Part shown: in pieces, positions 35,144-43,875 of the stretch
Layout: the number at the start of each line of letters is the position of its first letter
How positions within the stretch are numbered: position 1 is the stretch's first letter
From: Nocardioides sp. L-11A
GTDB lineage: Bacteria; Actinomycetota; Actinomycetes; Propionibacteriales; Nocardioidaceae
Length of the DNA: 64,000 bases
Assembly (NCBI GenBank): GCA_029961745.1
Contig: CP124680.1
Span: 4,774,001-4,838,000 of the forward strand
Reading direction: 5' to 3'
The notes under the pieces: model-generated
Seen by the model: the letters and a program-made list of their open reading frames with translations, nothing else
The model's database searches: none
Told to the model about the DNA's origin: nothing
Made by a program: the position numbers and the translations under genes

Positions 35144-35427
35144 CGGGTCACCGCGCGATCTCCGGCGCTCCGCAGCCGGGCCCGCTCCCGACGGTCCTCG
35201 CCGACACCGCGGGGTGGGTCAAGATCGGCATCGAGCACGTCGGACCGACGCTGCGGGCGTCGTCGCTGGCCTCGGCACTGCGCCGGGTCGGCGCGGCCGA
35301 GGGCGAGGCGGTGTTCGCCCGACGTAGCGGCGGGCGCATCTGCCTGGCGTCGTACGGCGAGACGGTCGAGCTCAGCGAGGCGAGCGCCGAGCTCATCCGC
35401 GCCACCTTCCACTACACCGTCGGCTGA
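35140..35427 (+). CDS. Small protein of unknown function, coupled to the ThDP enzyme
   Basis: 95 residues starting MTGHRAISGAPQPG; the ATG overlaps the ThDP enzyme stop (ATGA), which supports real translation. It has no Cys, no membrane segment and no motif that I recognise; a predicted alpha/beta mix with GWVKIGIEHVGPTLRASSLASALRR and SEASAELIRATFHYTVG as the ordered stretches. Its coupling suggests an accessory or second subunit of the enzyme. It ends convergent with and overlapping the PucR-like gene by 16 bp. Confidence 0.65.
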   Translation: MTGHRAISGAPQPGPLPTVLADTAGWVKIGIEHVGPTLRASSLASALRRVGAAEGEAVFARRSGGRICLASYGETVELSEASAELIRATFHYTVG

Positions 35428-36611
35428 CCCCGGTCAGGCGCGGCCGGGCCGAGCGGCCGGATCGGCTCGGCACCTCCGGAGGCAGCACACTCGAAGGCGA
35501 CATGGAGCAGGGCCGCGTCGGACGGCACGAAGGGGTTCATCCCCGTGATCTTGTGGACCTTCTGCAGCCGGTTGATGGTCGTGTTGCGGTGCACGTGCAG
35601 CAGCTCGCCGGCCCGCGACGACGAACCGGTCGTGAAGTACGCGAGGAAGGTCTCGTGCAGCAGGCGCTGGTCGACGTCCGGCATCCGCTGGAAGTCGTCG
35701 AGCACCGTGGTGACGATCGCGTCGCCGACGGAGCCGATCTCGTCAGCGACGAGCGCGGCCCACACGTCCTCCGGTCCGAGTGGTCCGGTCGCCGTCGGCG
35801 GCAGCGCCCGGAGCACCTTGCGGGCGGTCGACACCGCGTCGGCGAGGTCGGCGAGCTCCGCGCACCAGGAGTAGCCCCCGACGATGCCCGGCACGAGTGC
35901 GACCGCGTCGCGGCGCCCGCCCTGCTGCTCGACGATCAGGAACGCCTGGTGGAACAGCTCCTGCGCGTGGGCGGCGAGCCCCCGCTCACGCAGCTGCGCG
36001 GCGCGGACGCCCAGCGCGTCGAGCTGGCCCAGGTGAGCGGTGAGGACCAGCCACGGCCGGCCACCGACGGCATCGAGCGCGGACTCCACCTGGCGTTGGA
36101 GCGATCGGCCCGGCGACGTACTGACCACGAGCCGGCGTACCAGGTCCTCACGGACCCGGTGCTGCTCGTGGGCCATCAGCGCGGCCTCGTCCAGGTAGCC
36201 CCGCTGCAGCGTGAGGGTGTGCGCCTCCAACGCCTGCCACACGAGCGGCGCCGAGCGCAGCAGGACGTCGCCCGCGGCCTCGCCCTTGGCGACCAGGAGG
36301 TCCCACAGCAGCTGGAAATCGATCCGGATCGCCTGGAGGATCACCTCCAGCGGCACACCGCTGCGCGCTCGGCGGCGACCGATGTCCTCGCTGATCCCCG
36401 ACAGTCGGTCGGGGATCCGCAGGCCGCCGATGGAGCGGAGCAGGAGCTCGAAGGAGGCCTCCGCGTCGCGAGCGACCTCGCTCCGGTCGACGACGTCGTC
36501 ACGGTAAGGGTCCAGCTGCCACACCCGCGCGACGAACCGGTCGGTCAGGCCGCCCAGCTCCTCCAATGCCTCGCGACACAGGCTGGCCAGCGGCGACCCC
36601 GACGTTGACAT
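35412..36611 (-). CDS. PucR/CdaR-family transcriptional regulator
   Basis: 399 residues. A central GGDEF-like/PucR region is followed by the C-terminal HTH_30: LLHETFLAYFTTGSSSRAGELLHVHRNTTINRLQKVHKITG, visible in short as LHVHRNTTINRLQKV. Family members control purine, amino acid and aromatic catabolism operons. It is convergent with the amidohydrolase/ThDP operon and probably controls it or the divergent ABC/Rieske operon. GAGGTGAGCGGGAA precedes the ATG. Confidence 0.87.
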   Translation of the reverse strand: MSTSGSPLASLCREALEELGGLTDRFVARVWQLDPYRDDVVDRSEVARDAEASFELLLRSIGGLRIPDRLSGISEDIGRRRARSGVPLEVILQAIRIDFQLLWDLLVAKGEAAGDVLLRSAPLVWQALEAHTLTLQRGYLDEAALMAHEQHRVREDLVRRLVVSTSPGRSLQRQVESALDAVGGRPWLVLTAHLGQLDALGVRAAQLRERGLAAHAQELFHQAFLIVEQQGGRRDAVALVPGIVGGYSWCAELADLADAVSTARKVLRALPPTATGPLGPEDVWAALVADEIGSVGDAIVTTVLDDFQRMPDVDQRLLHETFLAYFTTGSSSRAGELLHVHRNTTINRLQKVHKITGMNPFVPSDAALLHVAFECAASGGAEPIRPLGPAAPDRGQPTV

Positions 36612-36750
36612 TTCCCGCTCACCTCTGGAGTTCGTGGATCCGGCCCGCCGAGTCTAGGACTCCCCCGGCAGGCCACGGTCTACCTGTACGATCGGGCCGC
36701 CCGGACCGCGGCCGTCGGAGAGCCGTCGGAGATCAGTGTTGAGGAGCACC

Positions 36751-37404
36751 GTGAGGAGTCAGCGTCTCGCTCCCGGCGACGGCTCCCTCTCCGACTGGGT
36801 CCATCACCAGCTGTCGCAGCTCATCCTCAACGGTGAGATCGAGCCGGGCCAGCCGCTACGCGAGGTGGCGATCGCCGAGCAGTTCGGTACGTCGCGCGTC
36901 CCGGTCCGCGAGGCGATCCACCGCCTCGCGGAGCAGGGCTGGGCGGAGCGGGTGCCCGGCGCCGGCGTACGGGTCCGGGTGCCCACCGCCAAGGACATCA
37001 ACGACCTCTTCGACGTACGCCTGCCGCTCGAGCTCGAGGCGGTCCGGCTTGCCGTGGCCCGGATCTCGCTGGCCAACAGCGAGCCGATCAGGGATCTCAT
37101 CGCGACCGCCCACCGCTGTGCGGACTCCGGCGACGAGAGCGGGCTGAGCGACGCGAACCGCCTGTTCCACACCGCGCTGGCCGGCCTCTCGGACAACCAG
37201 CTGCTCTCCGATCTCCTCGGGACGCTGGAGCTGCGTGCGCAGTGGATGCTGCGCTCGGCGCTGCACGAGGACCCCCGCCAGGGCATCGCCGAGCACGAGG
37301 AGATCCTGGAGGCGGTGCTCGCCCACGACACGGCCCGCGCGAAGCGGTTGATGCGGGCCCATCTCGTGCGCACCCGCCGCGAGTTCCACCACCTCTCCTC
37401 CTGA
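36751..37404 (+). CDS. GntR-family regulator, FCD subfamily
   Basis: 217 residues. N-terminal wHTH (HHQLSQLILNGEIEPGQPLREVAIAEQF; GTSRVPVREAIHRLAEQGW) and C-terminal FCD ligand domain with metal-binding-type residues (DANRLFHTALAG, AEHEEILEAV). The GTG at 36751 was chosen for its GAGGAG; in-frame GTG 36736 and TTG 36739 are alternatives. Such proteins sense organic acids or amino acids. A candidate site with a GTATAC core is at 18585-18611. Confidence 0.87.
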   Translation: MRSQRLAPGDGSLSDWVHHQLSQLILNGEIEPGQPLREVAIAEQFGTSRVPVREAIHRLAEQGWAERVPGAGVRVRVPTAKDINDLFDVRLPLELEAVRLAVARISLANSEPIRDLIATAHRCADSGDESGLSDANRLFHTALAGLSDNQLLSDLLGTLELRAQWMLRSALHEDPRQGIAEHEEILEAVLAHDTARAKRLMRAHLVRTRREFHHLSS

Positions 37405-37453
37405 CTCCTGACCTCCCCGGCGCCGGCGCGGCCGCCGGCACCGAGGGGCGCGG

Positions 37454-38038
37454 TCAGCAGACGGGCTGCTCCCACTGGATCCCGACGGAGGCCCAGCCGA
37501 GGTCCTCGCCGGCCAGCCGGATGCGCAGCGGGGACGCGGCGGCGATGGCGGAGGCGGGCAGCCGGAATGTGATGCCGTCGCCGTCCGTCTCGACGGCGAT
37601 GGCGCCGCAGGGACGCTCCCCCGCCGCCGGCGGGACGCCGTGGGACTCGAGGCTCGGGCCGCTGTCCGTGCCGGACGCGACGGTGCCACTCCCCTCGCCC
37701 GGAGGCGGGATCGGCGCTACGTCGGGGAACGCCTCGGCGTCGTACGAGACGTCGGCCTCCACCCCGTGCTCGGCGAGCGCCCGTTCGAGGCCGTCGGCGT
37801 CCTTCAGGCTGGAGATGGTGACGACGACGTCGCCGTCGCCCTCCTCGTGGACCGCGAACGCCGAGTCGGGCTGCAACAGCACCGCCGTGGTGGCGACCGA
37901 GCCGGCGGCGAGGACACCCGCCCCGACGGCGGCGAGGCGGCGGCGCCCCCTGCGGACGGGTACGGCGTCGCGCTCGGAGACGTGCCGGCGGAGCTCGGTG
38001 AGCAGGGACTGCTCGAAGGGATCGAGGGTGCGGGTCAT
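37454..38038 (-). CDS. Probable membrane partner (anti-sigma-like) of the ECF sigma factor
   Basis: 194 residues: cytosolic N-terminus (DPFEQSLLTELRRHVSERD, about 40 residues), one membrane helix (LAAVGAGVLAAGSVATTAVLL), and an extracytoplasmic domain of about 130 residues with two Cys (RPCGAIAV and the C-terminal QPVC). The ATGA overlap with the ECF gene and topology are those of an anti-sigma factor, but no zinc-binding HxxxCxxC motif is present. Function inferred from context. Confidence 0.65.
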   Translation of the reverse strand: MTRTLDPFEQSLLTELRRHVSERDAVPVRRGRRRLAAVGAGVLAAGSVATTAVLLQPDSAFAVHEEGDGDVVVTISSLKDADGLERALAEHGVEADVSYDAEAFPDVAPIPPPGEGSGTVASGTDSGPSLESHGVPPAAGERPCGAIAVETDGDGITFRLPASAIAAASPLRIRLAGEDLGWASVGIQWEQPVC

Positions 38039-38634
38039 GACGGGACCTCCGGTGAGAGTGCGGCCTCCACGGCGGACTGCGGGGGCAGCAGATGGGACTG
38101 GACCAGGCGCCGGCTGCGGTGCAGCCGGACCCGCGCGGTGGCCGGCTTCACCCCCAGCACGGCGGCTGCGTCCGCGACGGGCAGGCCCTCGACGGCGACC
38201 AGCTCCATGAGCGCGCGGTCCCGCGGGCGCAGGACGCCCAGAGCGTCGTACAGACGCCGGGTCTGGCGCTCGGCGTCGATCCGCTCCTCGATGCGGGCCA
38301 GGCTGTCGGGGTCGAGCAGGCGCCGGCCCGCGACCTTGCGGACGGCGGCCCGCTGCCGGCCCTGGCGCCGGAACTCGGCGGCCACGACATTGCGGGCGAC
38401 CCCGGTCACCCAGGCGGCGGGATTGCCCCGGTCGGGGCGGTAGCCGCTCGCCCCGTCCACGGCGGCGACGAAGACGTCGGCGGTGAGGTCCGCGGCGAGG
38501 TGCGGGTCGTCGACCCGGCGCGCGACGAAGCGCTGCACCAGGTCGAGATGGTCGCGGTAGAACGCCTCGAAGGCGTCGGGGTCGTGGCCGATGCGGCGGA
38601 CCGGGTCCGGATCATCGGCTCGTTGCTGGTTCAT
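38035..38634 (-). CDS. ECF-type RNA polymerase sigma factor
   Basis: 199 residues with sigma region 2 (FEAFYRDHLDLVQRFVARRV; DLTADVFVAAVDG) and region 4 (LRPRDRALMELVAVEGLPVADAAAVLGV; ATARVRLHRSRR). Starts ATG with GAGAGG upstream. It is co-transcribed with the membrane protein that follows (ATGA). Targets and signal are unknown. Confidence 0.92.
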   Translation of the reverse strand: MNQQRADDPDPVRRIGHDPDAFEAFYRDHLDLVQRFVARRVDDPHLAADLTADVFVAAVDGASGYRPDRGNPAAWVTGVARNVVAAEFRRQGRQRAAVRKVAGRRLLDPDSLARIEERIDAERQTRRLYDALGVLRPRDRALMELVAVEGLPVADAAAVLGVKPATARVRLHRSRRLVQSHLLPPQSAVEAALSPEVPS

Positions 38635-38670
38635 GCCCTCTCTTGGCGCTGGGGGCCCTCGACGTTACAA

Positions 38671-38712
38671 CCCGGGGTCGGTGGGCGGGATCCTCCGTCC
38701 ACCGACCCCGGG
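38671..38712. terminator. Terminator of the TauD-like/ABC operon
   Basis: 14-bp perfect arms (CCCGGGGTCGGTGG / CCACCGACCCCGGG) with a 14-nt loop, 13 bp after the stop of the substrate-binding protein gene (minus strand) and just upstream of the ECF gene. Confidence 0.65.
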
Positions 38713-38725
38713 GTGAGCCCGCCGG

Positions 38726-39739
38726 TCAGGAACCCGATTGCGCGAACGGGGCGACCAGCTCCTCCAGGTCGGGCAGCGAGTCCTCCCGGACGACCTTCCC
38801 CTGGACCAGGATGTCGACGTACTTCTCGAGGCCGGGCATGTTGACGTCCGCCATGATCGGGTTCATCGGCGTCTGCTTCAGCGCCTCGACGGTCTGGCCG
38901 CAGCGCTCGGCCATGATGCGGTACATCTCGTCCGCATTCGCCGGGTCGTTGAGCTCCTCGCCGGCCTGGGTCAAGGCGTCGTAGAAGTCCTCGGCCTGCT
39001 TCTCGTGGGACGTGTAGAAGTCGGTCGTCTGGGCGTATCCGGCGAAGGGCATCGAGACCCCGCCGGTCACCAGCGTGTGCGGGCTGCCGATATTGCGCAG
39101 CCCCTCCATCGACGCGACCGGCAGCGGGGTCTGCGCGACGTCGACCTTGCCCGAGAGCACGGCCTGCAGCAGCTGGCCACCGGGCAGGGCCACCCACTTG
39201 ACCGACGAGGGGTCGCCGCCGTCGGCGCGGATCGCACCGGCGACCGTCGCCTCGCTGACTCCTCCGACCGCGGTCAGGGCGACCGTCCTGCCCTCCAGGT
39301 CACTGAAACGCTCGATCGAGCTGCCGTCCTTGACCATGGCGCCCGAGGTCGCCGCCTCCTCGTCGGTCGGGAAGCCGTACGCCGTGGCGATCCAGGTCAG
39401 CGGCGTACCGCCCTGGATGGCCTGGATGACCTCCCCCGGCGCAGTGAAGGCGACATCGACCGAGCCGCCGACCGCCGCGGCGATCGTCGTCGAGCCGCCA
39501 CCGCCGGCCTCGACGAGTTCGACGTCGAGACCGCGATCGTCGAACAGGCCCTTCTCCTCGGCCCACCACAGCGGGATCTCGCTGCAGTAGCCCAGCGAGC
39601 TGACCTTGAGCGTGCCGTCGGACGATCCGCCGCCGTCCGACCCGTCGCTGCCGCAGCCGGCAGCGAGCAGAAGCGTGACGGCGAGCGCCGCGACCGATCC
39701 GCCGCGGACGACCCGCGGCGTTGAGCTGTACCTCTTCAT
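38726..39739 (-). CDS. ABC transporter substrate-binding lipoprotein (NMT1/SsuA-like)
   Basis: 337 residues with a lipoprotein signal (LLLAAGCGSD, Cys29), a Gly/Ser linker, and the NMT1/THI5/SsuA-type fold (LGYCSEIPLWWAEEKGLF; GGVSEATVAGAIRADGGDPS). Family members bind sulfonates, nitrate, pyrimidine precursors or aromatic acids. Last gene of the operon headed by the TauD-like dioxygenase; a terminator follows. Confidence 0.9.
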   Translation of the reverse strand: MKRYSSTPRVVRGGSVAALAVTLLLAAGCGSDGSDGGGSSDGTLKVSSLGYCSEIPLWWAEEKGLFDDRGLDVELVEAGGGGSTTIAAAVGGSVDVAFTAPGEVIQAIQGGTPLTWIATAYGFPTDEEAATSGAMVKDGSSIERFSDLEGRTVALTAVGGVSEATVAGAIRADGGDPSSVKWVALPGGQLLQAVLSGKVDVAQTPLPVASMEGLRNIGSPHTLVTGGVSMPFAGYAQTTDFYTSHEKQAEDFYDALTQAGEELNDPANADEMYRIMAERCGQTVEALKQTPMNPIMADVNMPGLEKYVDILVQGKVVREDSLPDLEELVAPFAQSGS

Positions 39740-39821
39740 CGATGTGTTCCTCTTGTCCGTTGATTTCCGTTGGGGGTGCCGGGCGCCGGGGCCGCACCGG
39801 AGTCGGCCGCCGGATCCGGCG

Positions 39822-40697
39822 TCACAGGGCGGTCCCCTCGCGGGCGGTGGGGACCCAGCGCAGGAGCCGTGCCTCGAGAAGGCTGAACAGCAGGTTGGCG
39901 ACGATGCCGAAGCACGCGATCATCACGACGCCGCTCCAGGTGTCGAGGAAGCGGAACTGGTTGCTCGACAAGACGACGTACGCGCCGATGCCCTCCGACG
40001 CGGCGAACATCTCCGAGACGACCACCAGGATGAGTGCGATGCCGAGGCTGACCCGCAGGCCGGCCAGGATCCCCGGGCTGGCGGCCGGGAGGACGATCCG
40101 CCGGAAGTAGGACGACCGCTTCATCCGCAGGCTCTTGGCCGAGCGCAGGTAGCCCTCGTCGATCGAGCGGGCGCTGTCCATCGTGTTCACGAGGATCGTC
40201 CAGAAGGTGCCGAGGACGACGATCGTGATGTTCATGCCGTTGCCGATCCCGAAGAGCATGATCGCCACCGGCAGCAGGGCAGTCGCGGGGATGGCGATGC
40301 CGAACCTGACGATCGGTGCCATCAACGCGTACGCCGTGCGGTTCATCCCGAGCAGCATCCCGAGGGACACACCGAGCAGGATGCTGATCGCCCAGCCCTC
40401 CGCGAACCGTCCGACGCTGGCGACCAGGTGCTCGCGCACCACGTCGTCGAGGAAGAGCGTCCCGACCCCGCCCGTGAACCAGTTGTCGCGCAGGTGCGCC
40501 AGGATCTGTGAGATCGGCGGGACGAAGGGCGTCGCCCACAGGCGGGCGACGATCTCCCACAACACGAGCAGGGCGACGCCGAGCCAGAGGTGGCTGCCCA
40601 CCTCGATCGCCGCGCTGCGGGCCGCCTGCCCGGAGCGCCGCAGGCTCCCTCCCGTGGGCAGGACGCCCCTGTCCGACCGGATCAATGTCTGCGACAT
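39822..40697 (-). CDS. ABC transporter permease (SsuC/TauC type), second
   Basis: 291 residues, about six membrane helices, with the permease loop SAKSLRMKRSSYFRRIVLPAASPGI and EMFAASEGIGAYV. The ATG at 40697 has AGGAGG 10 bp upstream; an in-frame ATG at 40718 overlapping the preceding stop (ATGA) is also possible. It differs from the first permease, so the transporter probably uses a heterodimer. Confidence 0.9.
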   Translation of the reverse strand: MSQTLIRSDRGVLPTGGSLRRSGQAARSAAIEVGSHLWLGVALLVLWEIVARLWATPFVPPISQILAHLRDNWFTGGVGTLFLDDVVREHLVASVGRFAEGWAISILLGVSLGMLLGMNRTAYALMAPIVRFGIAIPATALLPVAIMLFGIGNGMNITIVVLGTFWTILVNTMDSARSIDEGYLRSAKSLRMKRSSYFRRIVLPAASPGILAGLRVSLGIALILVVVSEMFAASEGIGAYVVLSSNQFRFLDTWSGVVMIACFGIVANLLFSLLEARLLRWVPTAREGTAL

Positions 40698-40714
40698 GGA
40701 CCGACCACCTCCTG

Positions 40715-41590
40715 TCATGACCGCTGCCGGCGGTTCGCGTGGGACCACGGGACGAACCTGCGCTCGAGCAGCATGAACACCGTGTACTGGATGAAGCCGA
40801 GGGTCCCCGTGATGGCGATCCCGGCGTAGGCGTAGTCCGGATGCGTGGGGATGTCCGCCTGGAACTTGATGATCAGGTGGCCCAGTCCCGAGCCGGCCGC
40901 GACGATCTCGACGCTCAGGATCACGATCAGCGCGACGCTGCCGGCCACCCGGATCCCGGTCGCGATCATCGGCAGCGCGGAAGGCAGCACGACCTTGCGC
41001 AGCACCTTGCCCCTGCTCCACTGCAGGCTCTTGGCCACGGTCAGCAGCTGGGGCTCGGTGTTGCTGACGCCATAGATCGTGTTGAGCAGGATCAGCCAGC
41101 TGATCGAGGTGACGGTGAGGGCGACCTTCATGTTGGTGCCCAGCCCCAGCACCAGCACCGCGACGGGGATCAGTGCCACGAGCGGCACGGCGCGGCAGGC
41201 GTGGACGACGGCGAGGCTCGGCTTGCGCAGGGCAGCGACCGCGCCGGCGACCAGGCCCAGCGGTACCGCGATCGCCACACCCAGCACCATCGCGAGCGCC
41301 CAGGCCCGGATCGTGTCGAGGATCTCGGCGCGGTAGCCACTCTCCCCGAGCAGGTGCACGACGCCGCCGGCGACCTCGTCCGGCGGCGGCAGGGAGGAAG
41401 GATCCACCAGGTCACCGCGGGTCACCGCCCACCAGCCGAACAGCAGGAGGCCGATCCCCACCGTGCCCAGGAGGGGGTCGCGCAGCAGGAACAGCAGTGG
41501 TGCGCTGCGCGATCTCGTCTCCGCCGCCGACCCGGCAGCAGGCCCCGCAGCCCCCGCCGGAGCGCCGGGGCGTTCCATCAGGTCGCTCAT
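40715..41590 (-). CDS. ABC transporter permease (SsuC/TauC type), first
   Basis: 291 residues starting MSDLMERPGAPAGAAG, with a Pro/Ala-rich N-terminus before six membrane helices and the loop VAKSLQWSRGKVLRKVVLPSALPMI. It overlaps the ATPase gene by ATGA, which fixes the start. Partner of the second permease. Confidence 0.9.
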   Translation of the reverse strand: MSDLMERPGAPAGAAGPAAGSAAETRSRSAPLLFLLRDPLLGTVGIGLLLFGWWAVTRGDLVDPSSLPPPDEVAGGVVHLLGESGYRAEILDTIRAWALAMVLGVAIAVPLGLVAGAVAALRKPSLAVVHACRAVPLVALIPVAVLVLGLGTNMKVALTVTSISWLILLNTIYGVSNTEPQLLTVAKSLQWSRGKVLRKVVLPSALPMIATGIRVAGSVALIVILSVEIVAAGSGLGHLIIKFQADIPTHPDYAYAGIAITGTLGFIQYTVFMLLERRFVPWSHANRRQRS

Positions 41591-42429
41591 GACGCCCTGC
41601 GCTCGACCTTGTTGGCGCCCATGATCAGCTCGTAGAGCTCGGCCCGGATCTCTCCGAAGCGCGGGTCCTGCTTGGACACGAGCTGGTCGCGCGGCCGGCT
41701 GATCGGGACCTCCAGGTCGGCGATCGTCGAGGCGGGCGACCCCGAGAGCACGACGACCCGGTCGGACAGGTAGACCGCCTCGTCGATGTCGTGGGTGACG
41801 AAGATGATCGTCTTGTTCCACTCCTGCCACACGTCGAGGACCAGGTCCTCGAGAACGTTCCTGGTCTGCGCGTCCACCGAGGCGAACGGCTCGTCCATGA
41901 GCAGGACCTTGGGACGCGAGACGAGTGCCCGCGCGATCGCCACCCGCTGCTGCATGCCGCCCGAGAGCTGCCAGGGGTACATCGGGCCGGTCTTCTCGGG
42001 CAGCCCGACCTGCGCGAGGAGGCGGTACACACTCTCCCGACGCTCCGCCTTGCCGGTCGTGTCGCGGATCGGCACCGCGATGTTCTGCTCCACGCTCATC
42101 CACGGGAACAGCGAGCGGCTGTAGTCCTGGAAGACGATCGACAGCTCCTCGGGCGGACTGGAGTAGGAGCGACCGTCGAGCGCCAGCTCGCCCGTCGTGG
42201 GCCGGATCAGCCCGGACAGGCAGTTGAGCAGGGTCGTCTTGCCGCAGCCCGACGGTCCGACGATCGAGACGAACTCGCCCGGATACACGGTGAGGTCGAT
42301 CTGCTCGATGGCCTGGACCGTGCCGCGCTTGGAGGGGTACTGCTTCGAGAGGCCGTCGACGCGGAGCATCGGGACGGTCTCCGATGTCGCTGCGACGACC
42401 CCGGGGTCGGTTGTTGGCTCTGGATACAT
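41587..42429 (-). CDS. ABC transporter ATP-binding protein (SsuB/TauB type)
   Basis: 280 residues. Walker A GPSGCGKT, signature LSGGMQQR, Walker B VLLMDEPFASVD, switch His in VTHDIDEAV. It drives import through the two permeases that follow with overlapping stops and starts. ATG 42429 has only a weak ribosome site; a second possible start is the Met before LRVDGLSKQY. Confidence 0.92.
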   Translation of the reverse strand: MYPEPTTDPGVVAATSETVPMLRVDGLSKQYPSKRGTVQAIEQIDLTVYPGEFVSIVGPSGCGKTTLLNCLSGLIRPTTGELALDGRSYSSPPEELSIVFQDYSRSLFPWMSVEQNIAVPIRDTTGKAERRESVYRLLAQVGLPEKTGPMYPWQLSGGMQQRVAIARALVSRPKVLLMDEPFASVDAQTRNVLEDLVLDVWQEWNKTIIFVTHDIDEAVYLSDRVVVLSGSPASTIADLEVPISRPRDQLVSKQDPRFGEIRAELYELIMGANKVERRAS

Positions 42430-42545
42430 GGGAAACCCGCTTCTGTGGAGGAGCCCGCGACGGGGCGCCGGTACGGCGCGGCGCGATCGCGGCGCACGCC
42501 GGAGGCCGGCCGGCCCGAGCCAGCCGGCGGGAACGGCCGGACGGA

Positions 42546-43547
42546 CTAGGCCTGGTAGGTCACGTTGCTGACGGCGTACTCGGGTGCGAACTCGTAGTAG
42601 TCGCGCAGGGTGACCCAGAACCGGATCAGGTCTCGCTTCAGGTCGTAGGCCTCGTGGTCCTCGTACTCCGTGCGCGAGTGGACGATCAGGTGGTTGTTGA
42701 GGAACTGCATGTCGCCCGGCTGGAAGATCATGTCGAGGTAGATGGACGGCGAGCTGGCCACCTCGTCGAACATGTCGAGGGCGGCGATCGCCTTCTCCGT
42801 CAGGCGCGGCGCGTCCTCGTGGCGCTGTGACGACTCGATGTAGCTGCGGCCGTAGCGCGCGCTGAGCCGGCCCTGGTGGGGGCTGAAGATCGGCGAGAGC
42901 TGGAAGCCCGGGCCCTCGGCGTCGAGCGGGAGCCGCTTGTCGAAGGCGAAGCTCCGATAGAGCTCGGCCACGAGCTCGGGGTCGCGACGCAGCATCTCGT
43001 TGTGGATCGCCGAGGAGCTCGCGATGCGGCTGGCGCCGCCGCTCTTGGCGGCCCGGCGGCACAGCAGCGCGACGACGTCGGAGCCGTCGACGTGGTAGTC
43101 GAGGGTCGCGGTGGTCTGGTAGCCCCGCACCTCGGGGTCCTGGTAGTCCTTGCCCTGGTCGCGCACGTGGACCAGGAGGTCGTTGCGGGCGTTCTGCGGC
43201 AGCGGGATGCCGATGTGCGAGCCGAGGATCCAGTAGGCCAGCTCGGACTCGTGCTCGCTCAGCTCGAAGACCGGGAGACCGCGCACCAGCGAGAACCCGT
43301 ACCCGTCGGTCAACTGGTGCAGGACCTCGGCGATCAGCGGCTGCGTGCGCGGCAGCGGGTGGTCCTCACGGGTGATCTCCCCCAGCGGCGCGCCGCTGGC
43401 CTTGGCCGCTTCCACGGACTGCAGCAGCTCGTCGAGGTGCTCCTGCTCGAGAACGACGGTGACCTCGGGCGAATCGGCCACATCGGGGCCGACCCAGGCG
43501 GCCTGGGAATCAATGGGCTGAATGTATGTGTGGTCCATGGTCTGCAC
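42546..43547 (-). CDS. TauD/TfdA-like Fe(II)/2-oxoglutarate dioxygenase
   Basis: 333 residues. Iron ligands H152-x-D154 in LDYHVDGSDV and a distal His in NNHLIVHSRTEYED, with the 2-oxoglutarate-binding Arg in RDLIRFW. It resembles clavaminate-synthase/TauD-fold enzymes that hydroxylate and so cleave sulfonates or ethers. It heads the operon with the SsuA-like importer, so the imported compound is probably its substrate; no second sulfonate gene is seen. GTG 43547 with AAGG upstream, or ATG 43538. Confidence 0.85.
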   Translation of the reverse strand: MQTMDHTYIQPIDSQAAWVGPDVADSPEVTVVLEQEHLDELLQSVEAAKASGAPLGEITREDHPLPRTQPLIAEVLHQLTDGYGFSLVRGLPVFELSEHESELAYWILGSHIGIPLPQNARNDLLVHVRDQGKDYQDPEVRGYQTTATLDYHVDGSDVVALLCRRAAKSGGASRIASSSAIHNEMLRRDPELVAELYRSFAFDKRLPLDAEGPGFQLSPIFSPHQGRLSARYGRSYIESSQRHEDAPRLTEKAIAALDMFDEVASSPSIYLDMIFQPGDMQFLNNHLIVHSRTEYEDHEAYDLKRDLIRFWVTLRDYYEFAPEYAVSNVTYQA

Positions 43548-43602
43548 GACCCTTCCATCAGGGGACTTCGATTTCGAAACAGATCACGGGAAACGAACCA
43601 GC

Positions 43603-43641
43603 GTTGAATTCGCTGTGGTCCGTCTCACATCGCGATTCAAC
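43603..43641. promoter_or_regulatory. Candidate operator upstream of the TauD-like operon
   Basis: Imperfect inverted repeat GTTGAATTCGC ... GCGATTCAAC, lying between the candidate -10 box and the start codon of the dioxygenase gene, where a repressor could block transcription. Confidence 0.35.
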
Positions 43642-43643
43642 GT

Positions 43644-43673
43644 ACCGTAGGGCGAGATGACCGCCGCTGTCTA
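43644..43673 (-). promoter_or_regulatory. Candidate promoter of the TauD-like/ABC operon
   Basis: On the minus strand TAGACA and TACGGT are separated by 18 bp (TANNNT-type -10). This is the best pair in the region; inferred only. Confidence 0.35.
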
Positions 43674-43713
43674 GAGGTCATTTCAAGACTTTTCGCGGGG
43701 CGTGAAAAGTGCG

Positions 43714-43753
43714 AAAAAAGCCGCCGCGCAGGCGTGATCGCCTGCGCTGCGGC
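43714..43753 (-). terminator. Intrinsic terminator of the IclR-type gene
   Basis: Hairpin with GCGCAGGCG / CGCCTGCGC stem extended by GCCGC/GCGGC across one mismatch, followed on the minus strand by six T (43719-43714). One of the few canonical terminators with a U run in the window. It lies about 120 bp after the regulator stop. Confidence 0.85.
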
Positions 43754-43875
43754 AGCAGTGATAATCCCTATTTCCGAGCGCGCTCCGAGCGCGCCCCGGC
43801 CTTATCGAGAAGACCTGGCACTAGGTCGAGAGAATTCCGATCTTCGAGAAAGTCGACGTCGTGTCGGGACGCCTT

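Noticed and set aside
42546..43547. Classical taurine dioxygenase (tauD)
   Set aside because: Fold and iron ligands fit, but the sequence is closer in feel to clavaminate-synthase-like enzymes and the importer has two permeases; a taurine substrate is not supported.
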